Below, in pieces: positions 7,222-16,192 of a stretch of DNA of 64,000 nt. Each line of letters starts with the position of its first letter. The first letter of the stretch is position 1. The stretch is taken from NCBI RefSeq assembly GCF_004137355.1, contig NZ_SDVB01000380.1, positions 62,001 through 126,000 of the forward strand, in the 5' to 3' direction. The DNA is from Ciceribacter ferrooxidans (GTDB lineage Bacteria > Pseudomonadota > Alphaproteobacteria > Rhizobiales > Rhizobiaceae). Below the pieces are notes generated by a model. That model made no database searches. It worked only from the letters and a program-made list of their open reading frames with translations, and was not told the origin of the DNA. Made by a program: the position numbers and the translations under genes.

Positions 7222-8754
7222 TCACATGATCGCGCCGACCTGCCAGGGTACGAACTCGTTGTCGCCGAGTCCGAGTTCTTCGGACTTGGTCTTGCGGCCG
7301 GACGCGGTCGCCAGCACGTGGTCGAGGATCTCGCGGCCCTTGGCTTCGAGAGAGACGCGCTCTGTGATGATGTCGCCGCAGTTGATGTCCATGTCGTCGT
7401 GCATTTCGTTGTAGAGACGGCTGCTCGTCGAGAGCTTGATGGTCGGTGCGGGCTTCGAGCCGAAGGCCGAGCCGCGCCCGGTGGTGAAGCAGACGAGTTG
7501 GGCGCCGCCGGCGATCTGTCCCGTCGCCGAAACCGGGTCGTAGCCGGGCGTGTCCATGAAGACGAAGCCGGGGCCGGTGATCTTCTCGCCGTAGAGGAGG
7601 ACGTCCGTCATCGGAGTGCTGCCGGCCTTGGCGGCCGCACCGAGCGATTTTTCGAGGATGGTCGTCAGGCCCCCGAGCTTGTTGCCCGGGCTCGGATTGT
7701 TGTCCATCGAGCCGTCGTTGATCCGGCAGTAGTTCTCCCACCAGGTGATCCGCTCGATGAGCTTGTCGGCCACCTCTTTCGAGGCGGCGCGGCGCAGCAG
7801 GAGTTGCTCGGCACCATAGATTTCCGGTGTTTCGGAAAGCACGACCGTGCCGCCGAGGCCGACCAGCAGGTCGCTCGCGACGCCGAGCGCCGGATTGGCG
7901 GTGATGCCGGAGAAGCCGTCGGAGCCGCCGCATTGCAGGGCGAGCTTCAGTTCGGAAGCCGGGATCGGCTCACGCTTCGTTTCGTTGACGATCGGCAGGA
8001 TCTCGTGGATGTGATCGACGATGCGGCGGATGGTCTGGGCCGTGCCGCCGGTTTCCTGGATCGTCAGCGAGAAGAAGCGGCTGTCGTCGTGATCGCCGTA
8101 AAGCGCGCGCATGCGGGCGATCTGCATCGTCTCGCAGCCGAGCCCGACGAAGACGGCGGCCGCGACGTTCGGGTGGGTCGCATAGCCCCAGAGCACGCGC
8201 TGGAGATTGTCGAAGCCTGGGCCGGTGACCGAGATCGCGCAGCCCGTGCCATGGGCGAAGGCGGCGACGCCGTCGACGTTCGGGTAGCGGTCGAGGATGC
8301 CTGAGCGATTCACCTCGTCGGCGGCCCGCCGGATCACGGTGGCGGAACAGTTCACCGTCGCGCAGATCGCGATGAAGTTGCGGGTGCCGGCCTGGCCATT
8401 GGCGCGCCGGTAACCCATGAAGTGCGCAGGATCGATGACGGGGATTGCCGCCTTCGCCTTTTCCAGATCGGCGCCGATGCGGTAGTCGCGGTCGTGCTCG
8501 CCAAAGGCACAGTTGTGGGTGTGGACGTGCTCGCCGGCGGCGATCGGCTGGCTGGCGAAGCCGATGATCTGGCCGAACTTGTAGATATGCTGGCCTTCCG
8601 GGATCGCCACGCGCGCGATCTTGTGGCCGCGGGCGACCGGCGTTTTCAGCGGCTCGCCGAAGCCGAGCGGCCGGCTGCCTGCCGCTGCCGGGTCGGTGAG
8701 GATCGCAACGTTGTCGTCAACGTGCAGGAGAAGGGTGCCGGTCGATTCAGTCAT
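7222..8754 (-). CDS. uxaA: Altronate dehydratase
   Basis: Converts D-altronate to 2-keto-3-deoxy-D-gluconate in the galacturonate branch. The N-terminal SAF-type domain (about residues 5-85) is followed by the UxaA catalytic domain with GYRRANGQAGTRN, CATVNCSATV, HGTGC and LALQCGGSDGFSGIT, holding the conserved Cys residues thought to bind iron. Length of 510 fits full-length UxaA (495 in E. coli). GarD galactarate dehydratase is a sister family, but the neighbours are all hexuronate genes. The ATG at 8754 overlaps the uxuA stop by eight bases (ATGACTGA); the upstream ATG at 8769 is less likely. Last gene of the operon. Confidence 0.9.
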   Translation of the reverse strand: MTESTGTLLLHVDDNVAILTDPAAAGSRPLGFGEPLKTPVARGHKIARVAIPEGQHIYKFGQIIGFASQPIAAGEHVHTHNCAFGEHDRDYRIGADLEKAKAAIPVIDPAHFMGYRRANGQAGTRNFIAICATVNCSATVIRRAADEVNRSGILDRYPNVDGVAAFAHGTGCAISVTGPGFDNLQRVLWGYATHPNVAAAVFVGLGCETMQIARMRALYGDHDDSRFFSLTIQETGGTAQTIRRIVDHIHEILPIVNETKREPIPASELKLALQCGGSDGFSGITANPALGVASDLLVGLGGTVVLSETPEIYGAEQLLLRRAASKEVADKLIERITWWENYCRINDGSMDNNPSPGNKLGGLTTILEKSLGAAAKAGSTPMTDVLLYGEKITGPGFVFMDTPGYDPVSATGQIAGGAQLVCFTTGRGSAFGSKPAPTIKLSTSSRLYNEMHDDMDINCGDIITERVSLEAKGREILDHVLATASGRKTKSEELGLGDNEFVPWQVGAIM

Positions 8755-9943
8755 AGGAAACACTCTCATGCTGGAGGGCTTTTACGATGCCCCGAAGTTC
8801 TGCAAGTCCGCGCATCCGGCCGATCAGCGGATAGCCGGGATGGGTGCCGCGACCGACATCGTCCAGCAATTCGTGGCCATGGTCGGGGCGGTAGGGGATG
8901 GAGACATCGGCGCGGCCCTCCTGCCGCCGGCGCCGTTCTTCGGCGACCAGCGCGGCGATGAGCGCGACCATGTCGGTATCGCCGCCGAGATGGGCGGCTT
9001 CCTGGAACGAGCCATCCGGTTCCTTGGCGACGTTGCGCAGATGCGCGAAATGGATGCGCGGCGCGAAGCGGCGGGCGATGGCCGGTACGTCGTTGGCGGG
9101 ATTTGCGCCGAGCGAACCCGAACAGAGGGTGAGCCCGTTCGAGGGGCTGTCCTGACTGGCGAGGATCCATTCGATGTCGTCGCCCGTCGAGACGATGCGC
9201 GGCAGGCCGAGGATGTTGCGCGGCGGATCGTCCGGGTGGACGCAGAGGCGAATGCCGAACTCCTCCGCCGCGGGCACCACCTCGGCGAGGAAGCGGGCGT
9301 AGTTGGCCCTCAATTCGTCGCGGCCGATGCCGACATACTGCTTCAGTTTTTCCCTGAGACCCTCGACGTCATAGCGGTCGAAGGCACCCGGCAGCCCGGC
9401 CATGATGGAGTTCAGGAGATTCTGGCGCAGCCCCTCGCTCGATGCTTCGTACCATTCTCTTGCGGTCGCGCGGACCTCCTCGCTGTAATCGGCTTCCGCG
9501 CCTTCGCGTTCGAGCATGAAGATCTCGAAGGCGGCCATATGCGGCTGCGAGAAGCGCAGGGCGGTTCCGCCGCGTGGCGCCGGCGCGTCGAGCTGCGTGC
9601 GCGTCCAGTCGAGAAGCGGCATGAAATTGTAGCAGACGGTCGAGATGCCGCAGGCGGCGAGGTTGCGCAACGATTGCCGGTAGTTGGCAAAGAGCCGTTC
9701 GAGGTCTCCGTCGCCGCGTTTGATATCCTCGTGAACCGGCAGGCTCTCCACGACGTTCCAGTAGAGGCCGAAGTCGCGGTCCGCGCTGATCTCGTCCTGA
9801 CGGGCGCGGATCATCTCTTCCGGCCAGACCTCGCCGTAGGGGACCTCGTAAAGGGCGGTGACGATGCCGGTCGCGCCCGTCTGGGCGATTTCCGGCAGCG
9901 TGATCGCGTCAAACGGTCCGTACCAGCGCCAGCTCTCGATCAT
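8747..9943 (-). CDS. uxuA: Mannonate dehydratase
   Basis: Dehydrates D-mannonate to 2-keto-3-deoxy-D-gluconate, the glucuronate-branch counterpart of UxaA. It is a TIM-barrel metalloenzyme of 398 residues (394 in E. coli). Signature segments are MESWRWYG-like MIESWRWYGPFD at the N-terminus, CVHPDDPPR, LCSGSLGANPAND, IHFAHLRNV and PDHGHELLDD, which contain the Cys and His metal ligands and the catalytic residues. Its ATG overlaps the uxuB stop by four bases (ATGA) and its stop overlaps uxaA, indicating tight coupling within the uronate operon. Confidence 0.95.
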   Translation of the reverse strand: MIESWRWYGPFDAITLPEIAQTGATGIVTALYEVPYGEVWPEEMIRARQDEISADRDFGLYWNVVESLPVHEDIKRGDGDLERLFANYRQSLRNLAACGISTVCYNFMPLLDWTRTQLDAPAPRGGTALRFSQPHMAAFEIFMLEREGAEADYSEEVRATAREWYEASSEGLRQNLLNSIMAGLPGAFDRYDVEGLREKLKQYVGIGRDELRANYARFLAEVVPAAEEFGIRLCVHPDDPPRNILGLPRIVSTGDDIEWILASQDSPSNGLTLCSGSLGANPANDVPAIARRFAPRIHFAHLRNVAKEPDGSFQEAAHLGGDTDMVALIAALVAEERRRRQEGRADVSIPYRPDHGHELLDDVGRGTHPGYPLIGRMRGLAELRGIVKALQHESVSYD

Positions 9944-11385
9944 GCGCCGACCTCCTCCACCATGCGTGCGGCTCCCTTTTCAAGCAAACCTGCATATGCC
10001 TTGGCAAGCGTCGCGTGAAAATCCTCGTTTCGGGCAAGCGCCGGAGGGAAGATCTCTGCGACGCCGAGGAGTGCCGCGACCTTGCCGTCCGCGTCCGCGG
10101 CGCCGTCGCTGAGGCTCTTCAGTCGTGCGGCGAGCGGGTCGCGCACGTCGATCGGGTCTCCCTTCTCGTCGACGCCGCCGACATAGCGCATCCAGGCGGC
10201 GACCGCGAGCGCCAGCCCGGCGAAAGGCCGTCCGGCCTTCAGGTTCTCGGCGACGGTCGAGAGGATGCGCTGCGGCAGTTTTTGCGAACCGTCCATGGCG
10301 ATCTGCCATGTCCGGTGGCGGATCGCCGGGTTCGAATAGCGCTCGAAGAGCGCGTTGGTGTATGCGGAAAGGTCGACTCCTTCCGGTGGCTGGAGGCCGG
10401 GCACGATCTCCTCGCGCCAGAGCCGCTTGCAGAACCTTGCGAAGGAAGGATCGGCCACCGTGTCGCTGATCGTCTCGTGTCCGGCGAGATAGCCGAGATA
10501 GGCGAGGGAGGAGTGGGTGCCGTTGAGGCAGCGGAGTTTCATGTGCTCGAACGGCGTCACATCGCCGACCAGCTGCACGCCAACAGCGCCGAGATCGGGA
10601 CGGGCGCCGTCGACGAAGCGGTCTTCCACCACCCACTGGCGGAAGGGCTCGTGCATGACCGGCGAAAGGTCGAGGATGCCGGTCATCGCCGCCAGCCGTT
10701 CGATGTCCTCCGGCTTGGTCGCCGGCACGATCCGGTCCACCATCGTCGAGGGGAAGGCGCCTTCGGCGGAAATCCAGTCGGCAAGCGCGGGATCGATGAG
10801 ACCCGCAAGCTCGATGACGACGCCCTTCACCACCTTGCCGTTTTCCGGAAGGTTGTCGCAGCAGAGTACGGTGAAGGGACGCTGTCCGGCATTTCGCCGG
10901 CGCTCCAGCGCCCGCACCAGATAGCCGACCGCCGACAGCGGCGCATCCGGATGGGCAAGATCGTGGACGATGTCGGGGTGTTGGCGGTTGAGCCGGCCCG
11001 TCGAGGGTTCGTGGCAGTATCCCTTTTCCGTGACCGTCAGCGTGACGATGCGGATTGCCGGAGCACTCATCGCGTCGAGCACCGCCTGCGGGTCTTCGCG
11101 GGCGACCAGCACGTGGTCGACGGCGGTGATGACGCGCGGTGTTTCGCCGTCGGGGCCGAGTTCGAGCGCAGTGTAGGCATAGTCCTGCGGCGCCAGCAGG
11201 TCTCGCTGGTCGGGCCGCACCAGGCTGACGCCGACGATGCCCCAGTCGCCGCCGGACTTCTCCATGGCCTCGGAGATGTAGACCGCACCATGGGCGCGGA
11301 AGAAGGCGCCGAGGCCGAGATGGACGATGCCGGGCCGCGGACGCTTGCCGTCGGGCCGGTGGAGACGGGGAAGATCAGCGGGCAA
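9940..11385 (-). CDS. uxuB: D-mannonate oxidoreductase (fructuronate reductase)
   Basis: NADH-dependent reduction of D-fructuronate to D-mannonate. It belongs to the mannitol dehydrogenase family: an N-terminal Rossmann region (IVHLGLGAFFRAHGAVY) and the C-terminal catalytic segment MKLRCLNGTHSSLAYLGYLAG with the active-site Lys. From TTG 11385 the protein is 481 residues (486 in E. coli). I chose TTG because GGAGG lies five bases upstream and the overlap with kduD is then only 11 bp; ATG 11418 is in frame but has no ribosome site and overlaps by 44 bp. No separate tagaturonate reductase gene (uxaB) is in the cluster, so this enzyme might serve both branches (inference). Confidence 0.92.
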   Translation of the reverse strand: MPADLPRLHRPDGKRPRPGIVHLGLGAFFRAHGAVYISEAMEKSGGDWGIVGVSLVRPDQRDLLAPQDYAYTALELGPDGETPRVITAVDHVLVAREDPQAVLDAMSAPAIRIVTLTVTEKGYCHEPSTGRLNRQHPDIVHDLAHPDAPLSAVGYLVRALERRRNAGQRPFTVLCCDNLPENGKVVKGVVIELAGLIDPALADWISAEGAFPSTMVDRIVPATKPEDIERLAAMTGILDLSPVMHEPFRQWVVEDRFVDGARPDLGAVGVQLVGDVTPFEHMKLRCLNGTHSSLAYLGYLAGHETISDTVADPSFARFCKRLWREEIVPGLQPPEGVDLSAYTNALFERYSNPAIRHRTWQIAMDGSQKLPQRILSTVAENLKAGRPFAGLALAVAAWMRYVGGVDEKGDPIDVRDPLAARLKSLSDGAADADGKVAALLGVAEIFPPALARNEDFHATLAKAYAGLLEKGAARMVEEVGA

Positions 11386-12124
11386 GCCAGCCTCCGTCGA
11401 CGTTGAGGATTGCACCATGGATGTATTTTGCCGCCGGCGAGGCGAGGAAGACGGCTGCACCGCCGATGTCCTCCGGGTCGCCCCAGCGCCCGGCCGGAAT
11501 GCGGTCGAGGATCGCCTTGCTCCGGTCGGGATCGGCGCGCAGTGCCTCGGTGTTGTTGGTCGCGATGTAGCCGGGGGCGATGGCGTTGACGTTGATCCCC
11601 TTCGCCGCCCATTCGTTGGCGAGCAGCTTGGTGAGCCCGGCCACGCCGCTTTTCGATGCGGTGTAAGAGGCAACGCGGATGCCACCCTGGAAGGACAGCA
11701 TGGAGGCGATGTTGATGATCCGCCCGGTGGCACCACGGGAAAGAACCGAGCGCGCGAAGGCCTGGCTCAGGAAGAAGACGGCCTTCAGGTTTACGTCCAT
11801 CACCTCGTCCCAGTCGGCCTCGGTGAAATCGACCGCATCGGCGCGGCGGATGATGCCGGCATTGTTAACGAGGATGTCGACCGGAGCCGCAAGGGTCTCG
11901 ACGGCGGTCGCTGCGGCGATCGGGTCGGAAAGGTCGAGCGCGAGGCCTTCGGCCCTGCCGCCTGCGCTGGTGATCAGATCGATCGTCTCGGTGACGGCGG
12001 AACGGCCGGCGCAGACGACATCGGCGCCCGCTTCGGCGAGCGAGCACGCGATTGCCTGGCCGATGCCGGTATTGGCGCCGGTGACGAGCGCACGCTTGCC
12101 GGCGAGGGAAAACAGGGCGCTCAT
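11375..12124 (-). CDS. kduD: 2-dehydro-3-deoxy-D-gluconate 5-dehydrogenase (SDR family)
   Basis: Reduces 2,5-diketo-3-deoxygluconate (the product of KduI) to 2-keto-3-deoxygluconate. Classical short-chain dehydrogenase of 249 residues: TGxxxGIG in VTGANTGIGQAIA, NNAG, the catalytic Ser in NIASML, YTASKSG with the catalytic Tyr and Lys, and a C-terminal NVDGGWLAR typical of KduD. The ATG at 12124 overlaps the kduI stop by four bases. Being next to kduI is the strongest support for this specific substrate. Confidence 0.92.
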   Translation of the reverse strand: MSALFSLAGKRALVTGANTGIGQAIACSLAEAGADVVCAGRSAVTETIDLITSAGGRAEGLALDLSDPIAAATAVETLAAPVDILVNNAGIIRRADAVDFTEADWDEVMDVNLKAVFFLSQAFARSVLSRGATGRIINIASMLSFQGGIRVASYTASKSGVAGLTKLLANEWAAKGINVNAIAPGYIATNNTEALRADPDRSKAILDRIPAGRWGDPEDIGGAAVFLASPAAKYIHGAILNVDGGWLAR

Positions 12125-12942
12125 CGCAGGGTCTCCATCGAGACCATTTCGACGTCCCTGTAGTCTACGTTGTCGCCGGCCATCGCCCAGATGAAGGTAT
12201 AGGCGCCGGTGCCTGCGCCGCTGTGGATCGACCATGGCGGCGAGATCGCGCCTTCCTCGTTCTTCAGGACGAGATGGCGGGTTTCGTCCGGCTCGCCCAT
12301 CATGTGGAAGACGCGCTGGTTTTCGGCGAGATCGAAATAGAGATAGGCCTCCATGCGGCGGTCGTGGACGTGCGCCGGCATGGTGTTCCAGATGGAACCC
12401 TTCGCGAGCTTGGTCATGCCAACGACGAGCTGGCAGGAGGTCATCACGTCTGGATGCACGAACTGGTAGATCGTGCGCTCGTTGGAGGTCTCCTGGGCGC
12501 CGAGCGACATGTTTGCCGCCTCGTCGATGCGGATGAGGCGCGACGGATAGGTGTGGTGGGCGGGCGCTGAGAGGATGTAGAAACGACCGTCGCCAGCAAA
12601 GGTGACGGGGCCAGAGCCCATGCCGAGATAGAGCATGTCGCCCTTCGCCATCACATATTCGCCGTCGGCCAGCACTGTGCCTTCGCCGCCGATGTTGACG
12701 ATCACCATCTCGCGGCGATCGAGGATCGAGGCGGTGCCGCAGGGCTTCACTTCGTCGAGAACGAGGCTTTCGCCGGCGGGGACTGCGCCGCCGACGATCA
12801 TACGGTCGTAATGCGTGTAGATGAGCCTGATTTCGCTCGGCCTGAAGATGTCGCCGACATGGAAATTCTTCCGGAGCGCCGCCGTGTCGAAGCTCTTGGC
12901 GGTCTGCGGATCGATGGCGTGGCGGATTTCAACGCTGAGCAT
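12121..12942 (-). CDS. kduI: 5-keto-4-deoxyuronate isomerase
   Basis: Isomerises 5-keto-4-deoxyuronate, formed from unsaturated uronates of pectin or alginate-like polymers, to 2,5-diketo-3-deoxygluconate. Cupin-fold zinc enzyme of 273 residues (278 in E. coli). The zinc-site segment is WNTMPAHVHDRRMEAYLYFDL with the two His and the Glu; GAQETSNERTIYQFVHP and PPWSIHSGAGTGAYTFIWAMAGDN are family hallmarks. It lies 23 bp after kdgF and overlaps kduD. Confidence 0.95.
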   Translation of the reverse strand: MLSVEIRHAIDPQTAKSFDTAALRKNFHVGDIFRPSEIRLIYTHYDRMIVGGAVPAGESLVLDEVKPCGTASILDRREMVIVNIGGEGTVLADGEYVMAKGDMLYLGMGSGPVTFAGDGRFYILSAPAHHTYPSRLIRIDEAANMSLGAQETSNERTIYQFVHPDVMTSCQLVVGMTKLAKGSIWNTMPAHVHDRRMEAYLYFDLAENQRVFHMMGEPDETRHLVLKNEEGAISPPWSIHSGAGTGAYTFIWAMAGDNVDYRDVEMVSMETLR

Positions 12943-12965
12943 GGCTCACTCCTTGTTCATATCGG

Positions 12966-13289
12966 TCATAGAAAATCGTCGCGGCGCGGGGTGAACGTGT
13001 CGATCAGGACACCGGCCTCCAGTGCCTTGCAGCCGTGAACGGCATTCGCGGGGATGACGAAACTGTCGCCGGGCCCGATTTCGAAGGTCTCCTCGCCGAT
13101 GGTGAAGGCAAAGCGCCCGGATTTCACATAGGTCGACTGGACATGTGGATGGTGGTGCAGGGCGCCGACGCCGCCTTCCGGAAAGCGGAACTCCACCACC
13201 ATCAGGTCCGGGCTGTCGGCGAGAACACGGCGGACGACGCCGTTGCCGGCGTCGACCTCTGGAAAGACTCTCATGCGGCTCGAGGACAT
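12966..13289 (-). CDS. kdgF: KdgF-like cupin (unsaturated uronate linearisation)
   Basis: A 107-residue single-domain cupin. KdgF converts cyclic 4,5-unsaturated uronates to the linear keto form that KduI uses. The metal motif is visible in GVGALHHHPHVQSTYVKSG (about residues 40-58) with a later His in IPANAVHGC, and the C-terminus LIDTFTPRRDDFL is typical of KdgF. Its placement directly between the TRAP genes and kduI supports this role over a generic cupin. The gap to dctM is seven bases. Confidence 0.85.
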   Translation of the reverse strand: MSSSRMRVFPEVDAGNGVVRRVLADSPDLMVVEFRFPEGGVGALHHHPHVQSTYVKSGRFAFTIGEETFEIGPGDSFVIPANAVHGCKALEAGVLIDTFTPRRDDFL

Positions 13290-13296
13290 GGAAATC

Positions 13297-14577
13297 CTAT
13301 CTGAAGACGGAGGGAAGCCATAGCGACAGCGCCGGAATGTAGCTCACGAGCATCAGTGTTGCGAAGGCTGCGCCGTAGAAGGGCCAGATCGTTTTCATCG
13401 CCTGTGAGATCGGTATTCGGCCGACCGCGCAGCCGACGAAGAGCACCGCGCCCACGGGCGGCGTGCAGAGCCCGATGCCGAGGTTGAGGACGAGGATGAC
13501 GCCGAAATGCACCGGATCGATGCCGAAGGCGGTCGCGACCGGCAGGAAGATCGGCGTCGTGATGACGATCAGCGGCGACATGTCCATGAAAGTGCCGAGG
13601 ATCAGCAGCACGACGTTCAGCAGCAGCAGGATGATGATCGGATTGTCGGAAACGCCCTGCAGCAGTGCGACCATGGATGCCGGAACCCGCAAGTATGCGA
13701 GCAACCAGCCGAAGGACGCGGCGCAGCCGATGACCATCAGCACCATGGCGGTGGTGCGCACAGCCGCGAAGGTCGCTTCGAGAAAGTCGTTCCAGCTCAG
13801 CGTGCGATAGACGAGAAGCGTGACCAGTAGCGCGTAGACCACGGCAATGTTGGAGGATTCCGATGCGGTGAAAATGCCGGAACGGACGCCGCCGAAGATG
13901 ATCGCCACGAGGATGAGGCCGGGCACCGCCGAGGCGAGCAGGCCACCCAGCGCGCGAAAGCCGGGGAACGGCTCCGTCGGATAGCCGCGGCGTCGTGCAA
14001 CGAGCCAGGCGGCAATCATCAGCGACAGCGCGAGCAGCAGTCCGGGGATGATACCGGCGGTGAAGAGGTCGGCGATCGAGATGCGTCCGCCGGCCGAGAT
14101 CGAGTAGATGATCATGTTGTGGGATGGCGGGATCATCAGGGCGATGATCGAACCGACGACCGTCACGTTGACGGCGTAGTCGACGTCATAGCCGCGCGCT
14201 TTCATTTGCGGCACCATGAGGCCGCCGACGGCGGAAGCATCCGCCGCGGCCGAACCGGACACGCCGCCGAACATCACCGAGGCCAGCACGTTCACCTGGC
14301 CGAGGCCGCCGCGCAGGTGCCCGACCAGCCCACCGGCCAGCGCAACGAGGCGGCGGGCGATGTCGCCGCGCACCATCAGGTCGCCGGCATAGATGAAGAA
14401 CGGGATCGCCATGAGGGCGAAGACTGAAACGCCGGAATTGAGGCGCTGGAAGACGACCACCGGCGGCAGGCCGAGATAGAGGACGGTCGCAAAACTCGAA
14501 ATCCCGAGACAGAAGGCGACGGGCGTGCCGATCAGCAGCAGAAAGACGAAGGTGCCGAAAAGGACCCAGAGTTCCAT
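13297..14577 (-). CDS. TRAP transporter large permease (DctM family)
   Basis: The 426-residue integral membrane subunit that forms the transport channel of a tripartite ATP-independent periplasmic importer and is driven by an ion gradient. Roughly 12 helices; typical segments are FGGVSGSAAADASAVGG, MIPPSHNMIIYS and LNLGIGLCTPPVGAVLFVGCAVG. It starts two bases after the small permease stop. Surrounded by uronate genes, it should import hexuronates or unsaturated uronates (inference from context; TRAP substrates cannot be read from this subunit). Confidence 0.92.
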   Translation of the reverse strand: MELWVLFGTFVFLLLIGTPVAFCLGISSFATVLYLGLPPVVVFQRLNSGVSVFALMAIPFFIYAGDLMVRGDIARRLVALAGGLVGHLRGGLGQVNVLASVMFGGVSGSAAADASAVGGLMVPQMKARGYDVDYAVNVTVVGSIIALMIPPSHNMIIYSISAGGRISIADLFTAGIIPGLLLALSLMIAAWLVARRRGYPTEPFPGFRALGGLLASAVPGLILVAIIFGGVRSGIFTASESSNIAVVYALLVTLLVYRTLSWNDFLEATFAAVRTTAMVLMVIGCAASFGWLLAYLRVPASMVALLQGVSDNPIIILLLLNVVLLILGTFMDMSPLIVITTPIFLPVATAFGIDPVHFGVILVLNLGIGLCTPPVGAVLFVGCAVGRIPISQAMKTIWPFYGAAFATLMLVSYIPALSLWLPSVFR

Positions 14578-14579
14578 GA

Positions 14580-15101
14580 TTATTCCTCCAGCGGTGCGTC
14601 GCCGAAGCGCGCGGTCGGCAGGCCTGCTATCCGCCGCAGCACCCGTTCAGCCGAGAAAAGGACGATGAGAACGCCGCCGCCGACGATCGGGATGAAATCG
14701 AACGCGCCCGAAATGCCGAGGCTTGGCACCATGTTGCCGGCGGTCTTGTAGGCGAGCGAGGAGCCGAACCAGATCATGCCGCCCCCGAAGGCCGCGACCG
14801 CGACATCGGAAAGCGTATGCAGCCAGCCCTTGGCACGATCCGGCAGGACATAGAGCAGGATGTCGAACGAAAGGTGATATCCTTCGCGGATGCCGACGGC
14901 TGCCCCGAGGAAGATGAACCAGCCCATGATCATGACGGAGGCCGGTTCGCTCCAGGTCAGGCTGTCGTTCAGAAGATACCGCCAGAACACCTGTGCGGCG
15001 ATGAAGATCGTCATCAGCACCAGACCGGTCCCGGCGATCCACAATGCGGCGCGCGCGAGCAAGCCGGTAAATCGCGCCAGGCCTTTCATACTGTCTTGCA
15101 C
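14580..15101 (-). CDS. TRAP transporter small permease (DctQ family)
   Basis: A 173-residue protein with four transmembrane helices (about residues 15-35, 50-70, 90-110, 130-155), the usual DctQ layout, including WSEPASVMIMGWFIFLGAAVGIREGYH. It pairs with the large permease. I use GTG 15101 because a GGAGGAGA ribosome site lies upstream at fitting distance; the ATG at 15089 four codons later has none. A strong hairpin separates it from the binding-protein gene. Confidence 0.9.
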   Translation of the reverse strand: MQDSMKGLARFTGLLARAALWIAGTGLVLMTIFIAAQVFWRYLLNDSLTWSEPASVMIMGWFIFLGAAVGIREGYHLSFDILLYVLPDRAKGWLHTLSDVAVAAFGGGMIWFGSSLAYKTAGNMVPSLGISGAFDFIPIVGGGVLIVLFSAERVLRRIAGLPTARFGDAPLEE

Positions 15102-15125
15102 GCCATGTCTCCTCCCTACAGGGCA

Positions 15126-15159
15126 GGAAGGCCGCCGGAGCTGCCTCCGCCGGCCTTCC
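15126..15159 (-). promoter_or_regulatory. Intercistronic hairpin between TRAP binding-protein and permease genes
   Basis: Arms of 15 bases (15126-15140 and 15145-15159) pair with one mismatch around a CTGC loop, 12 bases after the dctP stop codon. There is no T run on the minus strand. The position suggests an mRNA-stabilising or attenuating structure that raises binding protein over permease levels. Confidence 0.65.
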
Positions 15160-15171
15160 CGTCCATTCTGG

Positions 15172-16161
15172 TTATTTCGTCGCCTGGATCCGGGCGACCA
15201 TGTCCTTCAGTTTCTCCGAGGTGACATGCTTCTCGTAGACCGGCTTCATCGCTTCGATGAACGGGGTCTTGTCGATGTCGGCGACGACTTCCGCGCCGGC
15301 GGCACGGATCTTCTCCTCCGACTTCTTCTCCTGGGCGGCCCAGAGTTCACGCATGTGCGGAACGGAGTCCTTCGCCGCCTGGCGGACGACAGCCTGGTCC
15401 TCGGGAGAGAGCTTGTCCCAGCTCTTCTTCGACATCACCAGGATTTCCGGAACGATCAGGTGTTCGTCGAGCGTGTAGTACTTGGCGACCTCGAAATGGC
15501 CGGAGCTGTCGTAGGACGGCCAGTTGTTTTCCGCACCGTCGATGACGCCGGTCTGGATGGCCGAGTAGACTTCGCCGTAGGGCATCGGCGTGGCGTTGGC
15601 GCCGAGCGCGCCGACCATGTCGACGAACATGTCGGACTGCATCACGCGGAACTTCATGCCTTTCAGGTCGTCGACCGACTTGATCGGCTTTTCGGAGTTG
15701 TAGAAGCTGCGCGAGCCGCCGTCGTAGAAGGCGAGGCCGATCAGGTCGTGGGCTTCGAAGGCCGCAAGAATTTCATCGCCGATCGGTCCGTCCATCACCT
15801 TGTGCATGTGGTCGACCGACCGGAAGATGTAGGGCAGCGAGACGACCTGCGTCTCCTCGATGATGTTGTTGAACGGCCCGAGCGAGACGCGGTTGAGGTC
15901 GATGACACCGAACTGCGTCTGTTCGATCGTGTCCTTTTCCTCACCGAGCTGGGCGGAATGGAAAACTTCGATACCGATGCGGCCCTTTGTGCGCTCTTCC
16001 AGCAGCTTGCCCATGTACTTCACGGCCTCGACGGTCGGATAGCCGTCCGGATGCGTGTCGGAAGACCGCAGCATAAGCTCGGCGGCCTGTCCCGACACGG
16101 CCGAGGCGACGATCGCGGCGGACGCCAGGACGGCGAGGCCGAATTTCCTCAGGATGCTCAT
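15172..16161 (-). CDS. TRAP transporter periplasmic solute-binding protein (DctP family)
   Basis: A 329-residue extracytoplasmic receptor delivering substrate to the DctQM permease. It has a signal peptide (MSILRKFG, hydrophobic to about residue 24, cleavage near GQAAEL). The DctP fold is recognisable from [72 protein letters not shown] and [14 protein letters not shown]; the Arg in KFRVMQ is the family's carboxylate-binding residue, fitting an acid sugar. ATG 16161 is preceded by GGAGGAGAAG. It lies 31 bp after uxaC. Confidence 0.93.
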   Translation of the reverse strand: MSILRKFGLAVLASAAIVASAVSGQAAELMLRSSDTHPDGYPTVEAVKYMGKLLEERTKGRIGIEVFHSAQLGEEKDTIEQTQFGVIDLNRVSLGPFNNIIEETQVVSLPYIFRSVDHMHKVMDGPIGDEILAAFEAHDLIGLAFYDGGSRSFYNSEKPIKSVDDLKGMKFRVMQSDMFVDMVGALGANATPMPYGEVYSAIQTGVIDGAENNWPSYDSSGHFEVAKYYTLDEHLIVPEILVMSKKSWDKLSPEDQAVVRQAAKDSVPHMRELWAAQEKKSEEKIRAAGAEVVADIDKTPFIEAMKPVYEKHVTSEKLKDMVARIQATK

Positions 16162-16192
16162 TTCTCTTCTCCTCCTCTTGTTGCAGCTGTCC